64,000 nucleotides of DNA from an uncultured Campylobacterales bacterium (GTDB lineage: Bacteria > Campylobacterota > Campylobacteria > Campylobacterales > Arcobacteraceae), in contig CANNFB010000008.1 in assembly GCA_947503785.1 (NCBI GenBank), forward strand, positions 41,836 to 105,835, read 5' to 3'. Within the stretch, counting starts at the first letter, position 1; each line of letters starts with the position of its first letter. Made by a program: the position numbers and the translations under genes. This document shows, one piece after another, positions 28,311-37,301 of the stretch. The notes beneath the pieces are model-generated. The model searched no databases, had not been told where the DNA came from, and saw nothing but the letters and a program-made list of their open reading frames with translations.

Positions 28311-29582
28311 ATGCTATTAAAAGATAAAAAAATACTTGTTGGAGTTACTGGTTCAATTGCAATATATAAGAGTTTAGAATTAATTAGACTTTATATAAAA
28401 GCAGGTGCAAAAGTACGTGTAATCATGACAGAAGGTGCTAAGAAATTTATCTCACCTATAACTTTTGAAGCAATATCTCAATCTAAAGTATTAGAAGAAG
28501 CAAATGAAAATTGGGATAAAAGTCAAGATTATAATCATATAGATATAGGAAAATGGTCTGATATCTTTGTAATAGCACCATGTTCTGCTAATACTATTAA
28601 TAAGCTATCAAATGGACTTGCCGATAATTTACTTCTTCAGACAGCTTTAGCATATCCTAGAATCAAGTTATTAGCACCTGCTGCAAATACTATGATGCTT
28701 AAAAATCCAATTACTCAAGCTAGTTTAAAAATGTTGAATCTTTGTAATTTTGAAATTCTTTCTTCACAAACAAAAGAGTTAGTTTGTAAAGATGTAGGTG
28801 ATGGCGCGATGGCTGAACCTGAAGATATTTTTAATGCAACAGCAAGACAATTACTTAAAGATGAATATTGGGTAAATAGAAAAGTTGTGTTAAGTGGTGG
28901 CGGAACAGTTGAAAAGATTGATGAGGTTAGATATATCTCTAACTTCTCATCTGGAAAAATGGCCGCATCAATGGCAAAAGCTTTATATTTTAAAGGTGCA
29001 GATGTTTGCTTAGTTAGTTCACGTGGGTATGAAGAAATTCCAAAAGATATACATCTTATTGCTGTTCAAAGTTCAGATGAAATGAAAAACTTTTTAGTTG
29101 ATGCAATAAGAGTTGCCAAAAAAGGTACTTTAACAAAAGCTACACTTATGGACTCTTCAAGACCAGAATTGATAATAAAACGACCATTTTTATTTATGGT
29201 TGCAGCAGTAAGTGATTATATTCCATCTTTTCCACAAAGTGGAAAAATGAAAAAAGATATGATAGGGCAAACTTGGAATTTAGAATTAAAACAAAATATA
29301 GACATATTAGACTCCTTGGATAAAAATGATTTAATTACAATAGGCTTTAAAGCTGAAATGGATAAATCAAGTGCATTGACTTCTGCAAATCAAATGCTAG
29401 AAAAAAAGAAGTTAGATGGTGTGTGTTTAAATATACTAGAGGATTCAACTAGTTTTGGTTCAAATGACAATAAAATTGAGTTAATACTAAAAGGAAATTC
29501 TTCTAAATTTGAAGGTTCAAAACTAGATGTTTCTATAAATATTTTAACAAAATTAGAAAGTGAGTTTAGCCATTATGAATAA
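28311..29582 (+). CDS. coaBC: Phosphopantothenoylcysteine decarboxylase / phosphopantothenate-cysteine ligase
   Basis: Bifunctional coenzyme A biosynthesis enzyme, 423 residues. The N-terminal flavoprotein CoaC part (1-180) has ILVGVTGSIAIYKSLEL, APCSANTINKLSNGLADNLL and the PAANTMM segment. The CoaB part (about 190-423) has VLSGGGTVEKIDEVRYISNFSSGKMA and AAVSDYIPS. An insertion with hydrophobic KRPFLFMV precedes the AAVSDY motif. It overlaps uppS by a few bases and belongs to the glmU-coaBC-uppS run. Confidence 0.95.
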   Translation: MLLKDKKILVGVTGSIAIYKSLELIRLYIKAGAKVRVIMTEGAKKFISPITFEAISQSKVLEEANENWDKSQDYNHIDIGKWSDIFVIAPCSANTINKLSNGLADNLLLQTALAYPRIKLLAPAANTMMLKNPITQASLKMLNLCNFEILSSQTKELVCKDVGDGAMAEPEDIFNATARQLLKDEYWVNRKVVLSGGGTVEKIDEVRYISNFSSGKMAASMAKALYFKGADVCLVSSRGYEEIPKDIHLIAVQSSDEMKNFLVDAIRVAKKGTLTKATLMDSSRPELIIKRPFLFMVAAVSDYIPSFPQSGKMKKDMIGQTWNLELKQNIDILDSLDKNDLITIGFKAEMDKSSALTSANQMLEKKKLDGVCLNILEDSTSFGSNDNKIELILKGNSSKFEGSKLDVSINILTKLESEFSHYE

Positions 29583-30258
29583 TATAGCACCAGCGCATAT
29601 AGCTATGATTATGGATGGAAATGGTAGATGGGCAAAAGAAAGAAATCTTAAAAGAACAGCGGGTCATAGTGCTGGTGCTGAAGTAGTACGAAATATAACT
29701 CTTCATTGTAGTAATATTGGAGTTAAATTTTTAACACTATATGCCTTTTCTACTGAAAACTGGCAAAGACCAAAACTTGAAGTTGAATTCTTGATGAAAC
29801 TTCTTGAGCGTTACTTAAAACAAGAGTTACCAGTTTATTTGGAAAATGGAACAAAACTTAGAACTATTGGAGATACTTCAAAATTCTCTAAATCTTTACA
29901 AAAAACTATTAAAGAAACAGAAGAAAAAACTGCACATGGCACAAAATTAACACAAGTTTTAGCTTTAAATTATGGTTCAAAAGATGAAATAGTAAGAGCA
30001 GTAAGAAGATTAAACTCAAAAAATCTTGAAGTAACAGAAGAAAATATAGAATCAAACCTTGATACAGCAGGTATGCCAAGCGTGGATATATTAGTTAGAA
30101 CAAGTGGTGAAGTTCGACTTTCAAACTATCTCTTATGGCAAAATGCTTATGCTGAAATGTTCTTTACAAGTACATATTGGCCTGACTTTAATCAAAATGA
30201 ATTAGATGATATTATAAGTGATTTTAACAATAGAGAGAGAAGATTTGGAGGTATTTAG
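29575..30258 (+). CDS. uppS: Undecaprenyl diphosphate synthase
   Basis: Cis-prenyltransferase that makes the C55 lipid carrier for peptidoglycan and surface polysaccharides, 227 residues from the ATG at 29575. It has the hallmark HIAMIMDGNGRWAK near the N-terminus, TLYAFSTENW, and the RTSGEVRLSN/F-type active-site segment with WPDF near the end. The ORF track begins at GTG 29560. The ATG gives MNNIAPAHIAMIMDG, matching the family's usual length, and overlaps the coaBC stop by 8 bases. Confidence 0.95.
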   Translation: MNNIAPAHIAMIMDGNGRWAKERNLKRTAGHSAGAEVVRNITLHCSNIGVKFLTLYAFSTENWQRPKLEVEFLMKLLERYLKQELPVYLENGTKLRTIGDTSKFSKSLQKTIKETEEKTAHGTKLTQVLALNYGSKDEIVRAVRRLNSKNLEVTEENIESNLDTAGMPSVDILVRTSGEVRLSNYLLWQNAYAEMFFTSTYWPDFNQNELDDIISDFNNRERRFGGI

Positions 30259-31015
30259 CTTCATCTTTGGTGTAGTTATCGGTTCCTTTTTAAATGTCTT
30301 AATACTACGTCTTCCTTTAAATAAATCTGTTGTTCTTCCACGAAGCTCTTGCCCAAACTGCAATCATATTATTGCTTGGTATTATAATATTCCTCTTTTA
30401 TCTTTTCTTTTTCTAAAAGCTAAATGTGCTTATTGTAAAACTAAAATATCCTCACAATATTTTATAGTTGAACTATTAAGCGGAATTTTAACGCTTGCTC
30501 TTTTTATAAAATTAGGACTTAGTCTAGGGTTTTTATATATGAGTTTATTAGTTTACGTAAGTATTACACTTTCTTTTATAGATTTTAAATATAAAGCAGT
30601 TCCTGATTATTTACTTTTAATCATGCTTTTTTTATCTTTTTTTGCTACATCTTTTTCTTTATTTGACTCTTTTAAAAATGCCTTTTTATTCGCTGGAGCC
30701 TTTGTATTACTTAATTTTATAATAACTTTTTATATCCAAAATATAAAAGCAAAGATTTTAAAAGATGAAGATTTGAAAGAACAAGAAGCTTTAGGTGAGG
30801 GTGATATTCCAATTATTGCAAGTATTGCAGTAATTTTAGGTATAAAAGGTGCACTTGTAGCTATATTTTTAGCAGCAATTTTTGCTATAATACCTTCAAT
30901 TTATTCTAATCTTGTAAAAAAAGATATACAAACACCTTTTATCCCTTATTTAATTTTAGGAATGTTAAGTGTTTATTTTCTTGATTTAGAAAATATTTTA
31001 AAGGTACTTTTTTGA
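30245..31015 (+). CDS. pilD: Type IV prepilin peptidase / N-methyltransferase
   Basis: Membrane aspartyl protease that cleaves and methylates type IV pilin-like precursors. The N-terminus FSFIFGVVIGSFLNVLILRLP is characteristic. A zinc-type cysteine domain follows (CPNC...CAYC), then helices with the two catalytic aspartates (SFIDFKYKAVPDY and the GEGDIPI motif). The start is uncertain: TTG at 30245 gives MEVFSF and has gagag just upstream, while the ORF track uses GTG at 30218. Both overlap uppS. No pilin genes are in the window, so substrates are encoded elsewhere. Confidence 0.9.
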   Translation: MEVFSFIFGVVIGSFLNVLILRLPLNKSVVLPRSSCPNCNHIIAWYYNIPLLSFLFLKAKCAYCKTKISSQYFIVELLSGILTLALFIKLGLSLGFLYMSLLVYVSITLSFIDFKYKAVPDYLLLIMLFLSFFATSFSLFDSFKNAFLFAGAFVLLNFIITFYIQNIKAKILKDEDLKEQEALGEGDIPIIASIAVILGIKGALVAIFLAAIFAIIPSIYSNLVKKDIQTPFIPYLILGMLSVYFLDLENILKVLF

Positions 31016-32028
31016 AATTAAAACAATATTTATACTCACAATTAGCAATTACATTTTTCCCAATATTTTTAGGACTATATTTTATTACCTCTATAGTTTT
31101 TTTAGTGAAAATTGCTTCTTTGACATCTATTATTACTATTAACTTTTTGGAATTATTTACTTTATATTCGTATGTAATCCCTCAAATTTTATTTTATACT
31201 ATGCCTATATCATTTTTCATATCTTTAGTTATTACTCTTTCAAAACTATCAAGTGAATATGAGCTTACGGTTATTACTTCTTTTGGTTTAAATCCAGTAA
31301 AAATTTTAAAGATATTTTTGCCTCTAACACTTGTTTTATCTGCAGCACTTTTGGTTGTTTCTGTTGGATTGATTCCTAAAACAAAGTTTTTAACAAAACA
31401 GTTCTTAGATGCAAAAACAAAAGAAGCAAATTTTAATATTAAAGCTTCTGAATTTGGACAAAAGTTTGGGGATTGGCTAATTTATATAAAAAGTAAAGAA
31501 GATAAAACTTATAACGAAGTAAAACTATTTAAAACTGAAAAAGGAAAAGAACAATTTATCCTAAGTAAAACAGCAGTTTTGAGTAATGATAAAGGGGATC
31601 TTAGTTTTAAGTTAAATACCGGAAAAGCTTTTTATATAGATGAATCAGAAGTAAATCAAATTAACTTTAACTCTATGTATATCAATGATTCAATTGCAGG
31701 AAGTAAACTAGGTGTGTTTACTACAAGTTATGCATATTGGAAAGATAGATTACAACGTAATATTGATATTGATGATTTAAGCTTCTTTATTTTAACATCA
31801 CTTTTTCCTGTTTTATCACTTTTTTTAGTAATTACATTTGGTTACTTTAATCCAAGGTATGAGAAAAATAGAGCTGTTTCTTATTCTCTTGTATCTGTTG
31901 TTTTATATTATGTTCTAATAAAAGCAATTGGAGATTCAATTCTTTTACATGCTTTATATTTAATACCAATTCTTTGGTTATTGGGAACTTATTACTTATA
32001 TACAAAAACTGTTAAAAAAGAGTATTAG
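31012..32028 (+). CDS. LptF/LptG family permease (YjgP/YjgQ)
   Basis: Inner-membrane subunit of the lipopolysaccharide export ABC transporter, 338 residues. Three N-terminal helices (about 12-120) and three C-terminal helices (about 250-335) flank a periplasmic beta-jellyroll region, the standard LptF/G layout. The LIPKTKFLTKQFLDAKTKEANFNIKASEF phrase after helix 3 is typical. TTG start overlaps the pilD stop (TTGA), with aagg upstream. Only one LptF/G gene is present here, and which of the two it is cannot be decided from context. Confidence 0.88.
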   Translation: MKLKQYLYSQLAITFFPIFLGLYFITSIVFLVKIASLTSIITINFLELFTLYSYVIPQILFYTMPISFFISLVITLSKLSSEYELTVITSFGLNPVKILKIFLPLTLVLSAALLVVSVGLIPKTKFLTKQFLDAKTKEANFNIKASEFGQKFGDWLIYIKSKEDKTYNEVKLFKTEKGKEQFILSKTAVLSNDKGDLSFKLNTGKAFYIDESEVNQINFNSMYINDSIAGSKLGVFTTSYAYWKDRLQRNIDIDDLSFFILTSLFPVLSLFLVITFGYFNPRYEKNRAVSYSLVSVVLYYVLIKAIGDSILLHALYLIPILWLLGTYYLYTKTVKKEY

Positions 32029-32036
32029 AAGATTTT

Positions 32037-32759
32037 ATGAATTTAAAATTTCTTATATCTTATGATGGCTCTTTATATAAGGGTTCTCAAAAGCAACCTA
32101 ATAATCAAACAATTGAAAATAAATTATTACAAGCTTTTAAAAGAATAAATATTGATACAAAAATTATCTTAAGTGGTAGAACAGATAAAGATGTTCATGC
32201 AACAGGGCAAGTTTTCAATTGCATTATTCCAGATTTTTGGGATAACTTCTCAAAATTAAAAGCTACATTAAATCAACAACTTCCATCTTCAATTAGAGTT
32301 CATCATATAAAAAAAGTTTCAGAAGATTTTCACTCAAGATTTCATGCAAAAAAAAGAGTTTATAGATATCTTGTAACTACAAAGAATATCACTGCTTTTA
32401 ATAACAACTTTATTACACAAGTAAGAAGTATCGATGAACAAAAGATTCAAGAAGCTATAAAAGAGTTTATAGGCGTTCATGATTTTGAATATTTCCATAA
32501 GCAAGGAAGTGATAAAGACGTAACCATTCGAGAAATTTTTGATACAAAGTTTTATAAATATAAAGATATTTATGTATTTAAATTTACTGCTAACTCATAT
32601 TTAAGATCTCAAATAAGATTAATGGTAGGTTTTTTATTAAAAATTTCTGAAGGAAAACTAAGTCTTGAGGATTTAAAAACTCAACTTAAAAAAGAAAAAA
32701 ATATCCATAGATTGCCTGCTCTTGCAAATGGTTTGTATTTAGCTAAGGTGACATACTAA
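32037..32759 (+). CDS. truA: tRNA pseudouridine(38-40) synthase
   Basis: Isomerises uridines in the anticodon arm of tRNAs, 240 residues. The catalytic aspartate lies in GRTDKDVHATGQVFN, and the family segments FHSRFHAKKRVYRY, FEYFHKQGSD and FTANSYLRSQIRLMVG are present. It begins 8 bases after the LptF/G gene, and its stop is 1 base from the kinase gene ATG, so the run continues into a two-component system. Confidence 0.95.
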   Translation: MNLKFLISYDGSLYKGSQKQPNNQTIENKLLQAFKRINIDTKIILSGRTDKDVHATGQVFNCIIPDFWDNFSKLKATLNQQLPSSIRVHHIKKVSEDFHSRFHAKKRVYRYLVTTKNITAFNNNFITQVRSIDEQKIQEAIKEFIGVHDFEYFHKQGSDKDVTIREIFDTKFYKYKDIYVFKFTANSYLRSQIRLMVGFLLKISEGKLSLEDLKTQLKKEKNIHRLPALANGLYLAKVTY

Positions 32760-32760
32760 A

Positions 32761-35298
32761 ATGTTTTTAAGAAAAAAGAAGTTTTATACTTTAAGTGACA
32801 TTAAAAATCAAATAGTTTATACCCCTTTAATTTTTGTAATTTTTTTAGCTTTTATATCTTCTTTAGCTGTTTTCTTTTTTTTTACTTATCAAGAAAAGAG
32901 TAAAACAAAGCTTTTAATCCAAAGTGAAACTTTCTATAAAAAAGAAGAATTGAAAAATTATATTAATAATATCAAATACAATACAAGTGCAAGTTTTGAT
33001 GATATAGAGATTGAATTAAGTAATAACGTTTATGAAATAAATGGTTATATAAAGTCTTCAAAATTTGAGAATAAAAATCTTGATACTAAAAAACTAAAAG
33101 AATATATTTCAAGTATAGAAAAACAAAAAGATATAAAGTTCTTGCTTTTTGATACTAAAAACTATGAAGTTTTACATGGAAAAGTATTAGTTGAAAATCT
33201 AGCTAGACTTACAAATTCTAAAATTAATACTGATAAATTTAGAAAACATATGTTAAATAATATTCAATATATGGGTGATAATAATCTAATGTATTGGATT
33301 GACAATAAAAAACAAAATATTCAACTAAGTTACTTTAAATATGTAAAAAACAAAGAACTGTTTTTAGGTGCTTTTTCAAAAGTTGATGATATGAATTTAC
33401 TTACGAAAAAAGTGATACTTGATACTATTCTTGCTAAAAGTAAAAATATAAATAATGCCTACTTTTGTTTCTATGATAAAAATAAAAAAACAGTTTTTAA
33501 CTATTATGGAAAAGGAAAAGAACTTTTTATTGAGAAAATTAGAAATTTTGATGCTATTAAGAATAAGAGTTTAACTTATACTTTTCAAAAATATGAGTAT
33601 GAAATATTTGTAAAAGAAACATTTTTAGAAGATGAAGTACGAAAAATAAAAGGTGATTATGAATATAAGATAATTATGAGTTTATTAACTATTATCTTTG
33701 TGGCACTTTTATTAATTACTACTTCAAATATTTTTGCTAGATTTATTAATACTATTTTTAATAGATATAATAAGAGAATAGAGACAAAAAGTAGTTTATA
33801 TAAAAAATGGAAAGATAGATATGGTTTAGCAATTATCGCTTCAAATGATGGTTTGTGGGATATAAACCTTGAAACAAATGAAATTTTCTTTTCTAATAAA
33901 TGGCTTGATATGTTTGGATACAAAAGAGATGATATCCAAAACTTTGATCAATGGCTTGCTTTAATACATAAAGATGACAAAGAAAAAGTACTTAAAAGAT
34001 TTCACTCTCATATTGATTCTAAAACCGCTCACTTTACTTGTGAATATAGATTAAAAACAAAGCAAAACCAATATAAGTGGATACTAGTTAGAGGGAAAGC
34101 TTTTAAAAAAGACAACTCAAATAGAATGTTAATGATGTCAATGGATATTGATAATAGAATGAAACTAACTAAAGAACTTAGAAATGTTGAGTTACTAACT
34201 GACTTTGGACGAATCGTTGTTTTTAGATGGCTTAATGATGAAAATTTAACTGTAAAATTTGTATCAAATAGTATTAATACTTACGGATATAAAGCAAGTG
34301 ATTTTATAAATAAAAATATTCAGTATCTAAAACTTGTACATAAAGATGATATTGTAAAACTTAAAGAGGTAATAAAAGAAGCAATTAAAAATGATACAAA
34401 CTCTTTTACAAATATACATAGAATAATTGATAGTTCAAATAATATTAAATGGGTTTATACTCGTACAATTTTAATTAAAGATGATCATGGAAAGGTTATA
34501 AGCTTATATGGGTATTTAAATGATATTACAAAAATGAAGTTAAATGAAGAAGAGTTAAAGCAAAAAGTTGAGATAGAAGTAGCTAAAAACATGAAAAAAG
34601 ATAGGCTTTTAGTACAACAAAATAAATTAGCTTCTATGGGTGAGATGCTAGGAAATATTTCTCATCAGTGGAGACAACCTTTAAATAATATCAATTTATT
34701 ACTATATTTTATAAGAGACAATTTTGAAAACTTTTCAAAAGAAGAGTTAAATGATTCAATTAAAAGTGCGAAAATACAAATAGACTATATGTCTCAAACC
34801 ATAGATGATTTTAGAAATTTTTATCAGCCAACTAAAGATAAAAAAATATTTGATATAAAAGATTCAATTACTAAAAGTTCTAAAATTATTCACTCTTTAT
34901 TTGAAAGAAATAATATAACTTTAGAAATAAATGGTATTGATATACAAATAGATAGTTATGAAAATGAGTTTGAACAAGTAATTGTAAATATTTTAAACAA
35001 TGCATGTGAAGCAAAACTAATAAAAGATAAAGAAGAAGAATTCAAAGCGAAAGTAATAATAGATGTTTCAAAAGATGATAAGTTTATAATTATCTCAATA
35101 TCAAACAATTGTGGAAATGCAAAAGAACAAGTTTTAGAAAAAATGTTTGAACCTTATTTCACAACAAAGTTTGAGAATCAAGGTACGGGTATTGGTCTTT
35201 ATATGTCACAAACAATTATTGAAAAAAACATGAAGGGTACTATTGATGCATTTAATAAAGATGATGGAGTTGAATTTATCATAAGATTAAAGTGTTAA
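32761..35298 (+). CDS. Membrane sensor histidine kinase with two PAS domains
   Basis: An 845-residue kinase. The first membrane helix is at about 19-40, a periplasmic sensor region extends to about 300, and the second helix is at about 301-322. Two PAS/PAC domains follow (about 345-465, IIASNDGLWDINLETNEIFF; about 475-595), then the dimerisation domain with His635 (ISHQWRQPLNN) and the ATPase domain with ILNNACEAK and GTGIGLYMS. It is preceded by truA (1 base) and followed by its likely partner regulator. A TAXI-type binding protein gene converges just beyond, as with the kinase at 5928. Confidence 0.93.
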   Translation: MFLRKKKFYTLSDIKNQIVYTPLIFVIFLAFISSLAVFFFFTYQEKSKTKLLIQSETFYKKEELKNYINNIKYNTSASFDDIEIELSNNVYEINGYIKSSKFENKNLDTKKLKEYISSIEKQKDIKFLLFDTKNYEVLHGKVLVENLARLTNSKINTDKFRKHMLNNIQYMGDNNLMYWIDNKKQNIQLSYFKYVKNKELFLGAFSKVDDMNLLTKKVILDTILAKSKNINNAYFCFYDKNKKTVFNYYGKGKELFIEKIRNFDAIKNKSLTYTFQKYEYEIFVKETFLEDEVRKIKGDYEYKIIMSLLTIIFVALLLITTSNIFARFINTIFNRYNKRIETKSSLYKKWKDRYGLAIIASNDGLWDINLETNEIFFSNKWLDMFGYKRDDIQNFDQWLALIHKDDKEKVLKRFHSHIDSKTAHFTCEYRLKTKQNQYKWILVRGKAFKKDNSNRMLMMSMDIDNRMKLTKELRNVELLTDFGRIVVFRWLNDENLTVKFVSNSINTYGYKASDFINKNIQYLKLVHKDDIVKLKEVIKEAIKNDTNSFTNIHRIIDSSNNIKWVYTRTILIKDDHGKVISLYGYLNDITKMKLNEEELKQKVEIEVAKNMKKDRLLVQQNKLASMGEMLGNISHQWRQPLNNINLLLYFIRDNFENFSKEELNDSIKSAKIQIDYMSQTIDDFRNFYQPTKDKKIFDIKDSITKSSKIIHSLFERNNITLEINGIDIQIDSYENEFEQVIVNILNNACEAKLIKDKEEEFKAKVIIDVSKDDKFIIISISNNCGNAKEQVLEKMFEPYFTTKFENQGTGIGLYMSQTIIEKNMKGTIDAFNKDDGVEFIIRLKC

Positions 35299-35346
35299 TT
35301 TAAGTTTTGATATAATCAATACATTATATAAAATGGAAGAAGAATA

Positions 35347-36066
35347 ATGAGTAATATGAAAACAAGAGTACTTTTAGTTGAAGATGAAGATGTTGCAAGA
35401 AAGACACTTGCTTTTTATTTAAATACTATTTTTGATGAAGTAGTTTTAGCTTGTGATGGAGAAGAAGGATTCTCTATTTTAAAAGAGAATATTGATAAGG
35501 ACCAAACTTTTGATTTAGTTTTAACAGATTTAAAAATGCCAAATGTTGATGGTATGGGAATGATTGATTTAATAAGAGAATTAATACCTAATCAAAGATT
35601 TATAATTGTAAGTGCTCATAAAAATGAAGAAGATTTATTAAAATTAATAAATTTACGAGTTCTAGGATATTTTTTAAAGCCTTTAAATATTGATAATATG
35701 ATGGAAATGCTAAAAAAAGCAAAAGAAGAAGTTTTAGAAGATAAAAAAGAATCTAATGCAAATTCAAACTTAGTAACTTTAAATAAAACATATACTTATG
35801 ACTTATCAAGTAATAAACTTTATAACAATGAATCTATTGTAAAACTTTCAAAAAAAGAGCTAGATATTTTACAAGTATTAATCAAAGCTATTGGAGAAGT
35901 TATCTCAGTAGAGAAGTTTAAAGAAGCAGTTTGGAATGATATTCAAACAAACGATTCTGCATTTAGAACAGTTATGAAAAGATTAAAGGATAAAGTTATT
36001 GATGATGACTTTATTATCTCTCATAAGGGTTATGGTTATATAATAGAAAAGCCATTTATAAAATAA
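35347..36066 (+). CDS. Response regulator, OmpR-like winged-helix output
   Basis: A 239-residue transcription regulator. The receiver domain (about 5-125) has the acidic pair in VEDED, phosphoacceptor Asp61 (VLTDLKMPNVDG), VSAHKNEEDL and the FLKPLN lysine. A linker then leads to an OmpR/PhoB-type winged helix (about 150-237: LSKKELDILQVLIKAIGEVIS...SAFRTVMKRLKDKV...GYGYIIEK). It lies 48 bases after the PAS kinase gene, with which it should pair. A candidate target is the convergent TAXI binding-protein gene, but no operator can be defined. Confidence 0.93.
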   Translation: MSNMKTRVLLVEDEDVARKTLAFYLNTIFDEVVLACDGEEGFSILKENIDKDQTFDLVLTDLKMPNVDGMGMIDLIRELIPNQRFIIVSAHKNEEDLLKLINLRVLGYFLKPLNIDNMMEMLKKAKEEVLEDKKESNANSNLVTLNKTYTYDLSSNKLYNNESIVKLSKKELDILQVLIKAIGEVISVEKFKEAVWNDIQTNDSAFRTVMKRLKDKVIDDDFIISHKGYGYIIEKPFIK

Positions 36067-36093
36067 CTAGCTAAATATATAAAGAAAATAAGA

Positions 36094-37038
36094 TTATAAT
36101 AATCCTGCTTCTTTAAAGTATCTTTTTGCACCCTCGTGAAGTGGAGCAGATAAACCTTCTAACAAAGATTTCTTTGTTATATTACTATAAGCAGGATGAA
36201 GTTTTTTGAATTTATCAAAATTTTCTAAAATAGCTTTTACAGTAGTATATACAGCTTTATCACTTACATCATCACTTGTAACTAAAACAGCTTTTACTCC
36301 AAATGTAGGAATAGCATCTGGGTTTCCTTTATACATTCCTGCTGGAATATCTGCTTTTGCAAAGTATGGATATTTTTTAATTAACGCATCAATATATAAA
36401 CCTTCAAGTGGAGTAATTTTTACATCAACTGAATTTGTAGCATCTTTAATATTAGCAGTTGGATGACCTACCATATAAAAGTATCCATCAATTTTATCAT
36501 CTCTTAATGCATCTGGCATTTCAGAAGCCTTTAGAGTTCCTGCAAATTTTAAATCCTCTTTTTTAATACCACTTGCTCCAAATAAAGTCAAAGTAGTGGC
36601 TTCATTTCCAGAGCCTGGATTTCCTAAGTTAATTCTTTTATCTTTAATATCAGATATATTATTAATATTTGCATCTTTTCTAGTAACTAATGTTAATAGT
36701 TCAGGGTAAATAGCCATAACAGATTTTAATTTTTCAATTGATTTACCTTTAAAGTCTCCAGTTCCTTTTGACGCTTGATATACAACATCAGATTGAGCGA
36801 TACCAAAATCTAAATCGCCATCTTTAATAGTATTGATATTATAAACAGAACCAGCCGTTGACTCAACAGAACATCTTATCTTTGTTTCTTTCTTGTATTT
36901 ATTTACAAGTCTACAAATTGCACCACCCGTTGGATAATAAGTTCCCGTAACACCACCTGTTCCAATAGTTACAAATTCAGCCGCAAATGTAGGAATTATT
37001 AAGACTGATAAAAGAGATGTTGTAGCAAATATTTTCAT
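36094..37038 (-). CDS. TAXI-family TRAP-type solute-binding protein
   Basis: Periplasmic binding protein of 314 residues with a signal peptide (MKIFATTSLLSVLIIPTFAAEF). The mature start EFVTIGTGGVTGTYYPTGGAICRLVN and the later DLDFGIAQSDVVYQA and NPGSGNEATTL segments are typical of TAXI TRAP proteins. No TRAP membrane subunits are adjacent; the neighbours are a kinase/regulator pair. The ORF track begins 6 codons upstream (37056), but the ATG at 37038 has an aggaga ribosome site at ideal spacing. The ligand is unknown; family members bind small organic acids. Confidence 0.92.
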   Translation of the reverse strand: MKIFATTSLLSVLIIPTFAAEFVTIGTGGVTGTYYPTGGAICRLVNKYKKETKIRCSVESTAGSVYNINTIKDGDLDFGIAQSDVVYQASKGTGDFKGKSIEKLKSVMAIYPELLTLVTRKDANINNISDIKDKRINLGNPGSGNEATTLTLFGASGIKKEDLKFAGTLKASEMPDALRDDKIDGYFYMVGHPTANIKDATNSVDVKITPLEGLYIDALIKKYPYFAKADIPAGMYKGNPDAIPTFGVKAVLVTSDDVSDKAVYTTVKAILENFDKFKKLHPAYSNITKKSLLEGLSAPLHEGAKRYFKEAGLL

Positions 37039-37220
37039 TTTTTCTCCTATTTTCATTTTCTAAAATAGCTAAATATATATTTTTAATTAAGTATATCATA
37101 TTTTTTTATTACTTTATTATAAGTTTTGTAATTCAATTATACAAAGTTTATAAAAATCTAATTCTATAAAGCCCGATTATTAGGACTTTTTATTGATAAA
37201 AAAACTTTTTATTAAAACTA

Positions 37221-37250
37221 CTTGACAAATATACACTCAATAGGTTATAA
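37221..37250 (+). promoter_or_regulatory. Sigma-70 promoter of the hrcA-grpE-dnaK operon
   Basis: TTGACA (37221-37226) and TATAAT (37245-37250) with 18 bases between, both perfect hexamers. Transcription would begin about 37257, inside the CIRCE-like element that follows. Confidence 0.85.
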
Positions 37251-37253
37251 TTC

Positions 37254-37280
37254 TTTAGCAGTTTAAGACAATGAGTGCTA
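37254..37280. promoter_or_regulatory. CIRCE-like HrcA operator
   Basis: TTAGCAGTT-N9-GAGTGCTAA. The right arm and spacer length match the CIRCE consensus exactly. The left arm differs from TTAGCACTC at the 7th and last positions (and pairs less well with the right arm). It overlaps the predicted transcription start, where HrcA binding would block hrcA-grpE-dnaK expression. Confidence 0.85.
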
Positions 37281-37301
37281 ATAAATTAAAATGGTTGTAA
37301 A

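Noticed and set aside
37060-37220. Gene or RNA in the AT-rich gap between the TAXI gene and hrcA
   Set aside because: Only short direct repeats (acttttTATT) and a weak stem near 37170 are visible, with no ORF or known RNA. It probably holds the two divergent promoters only.
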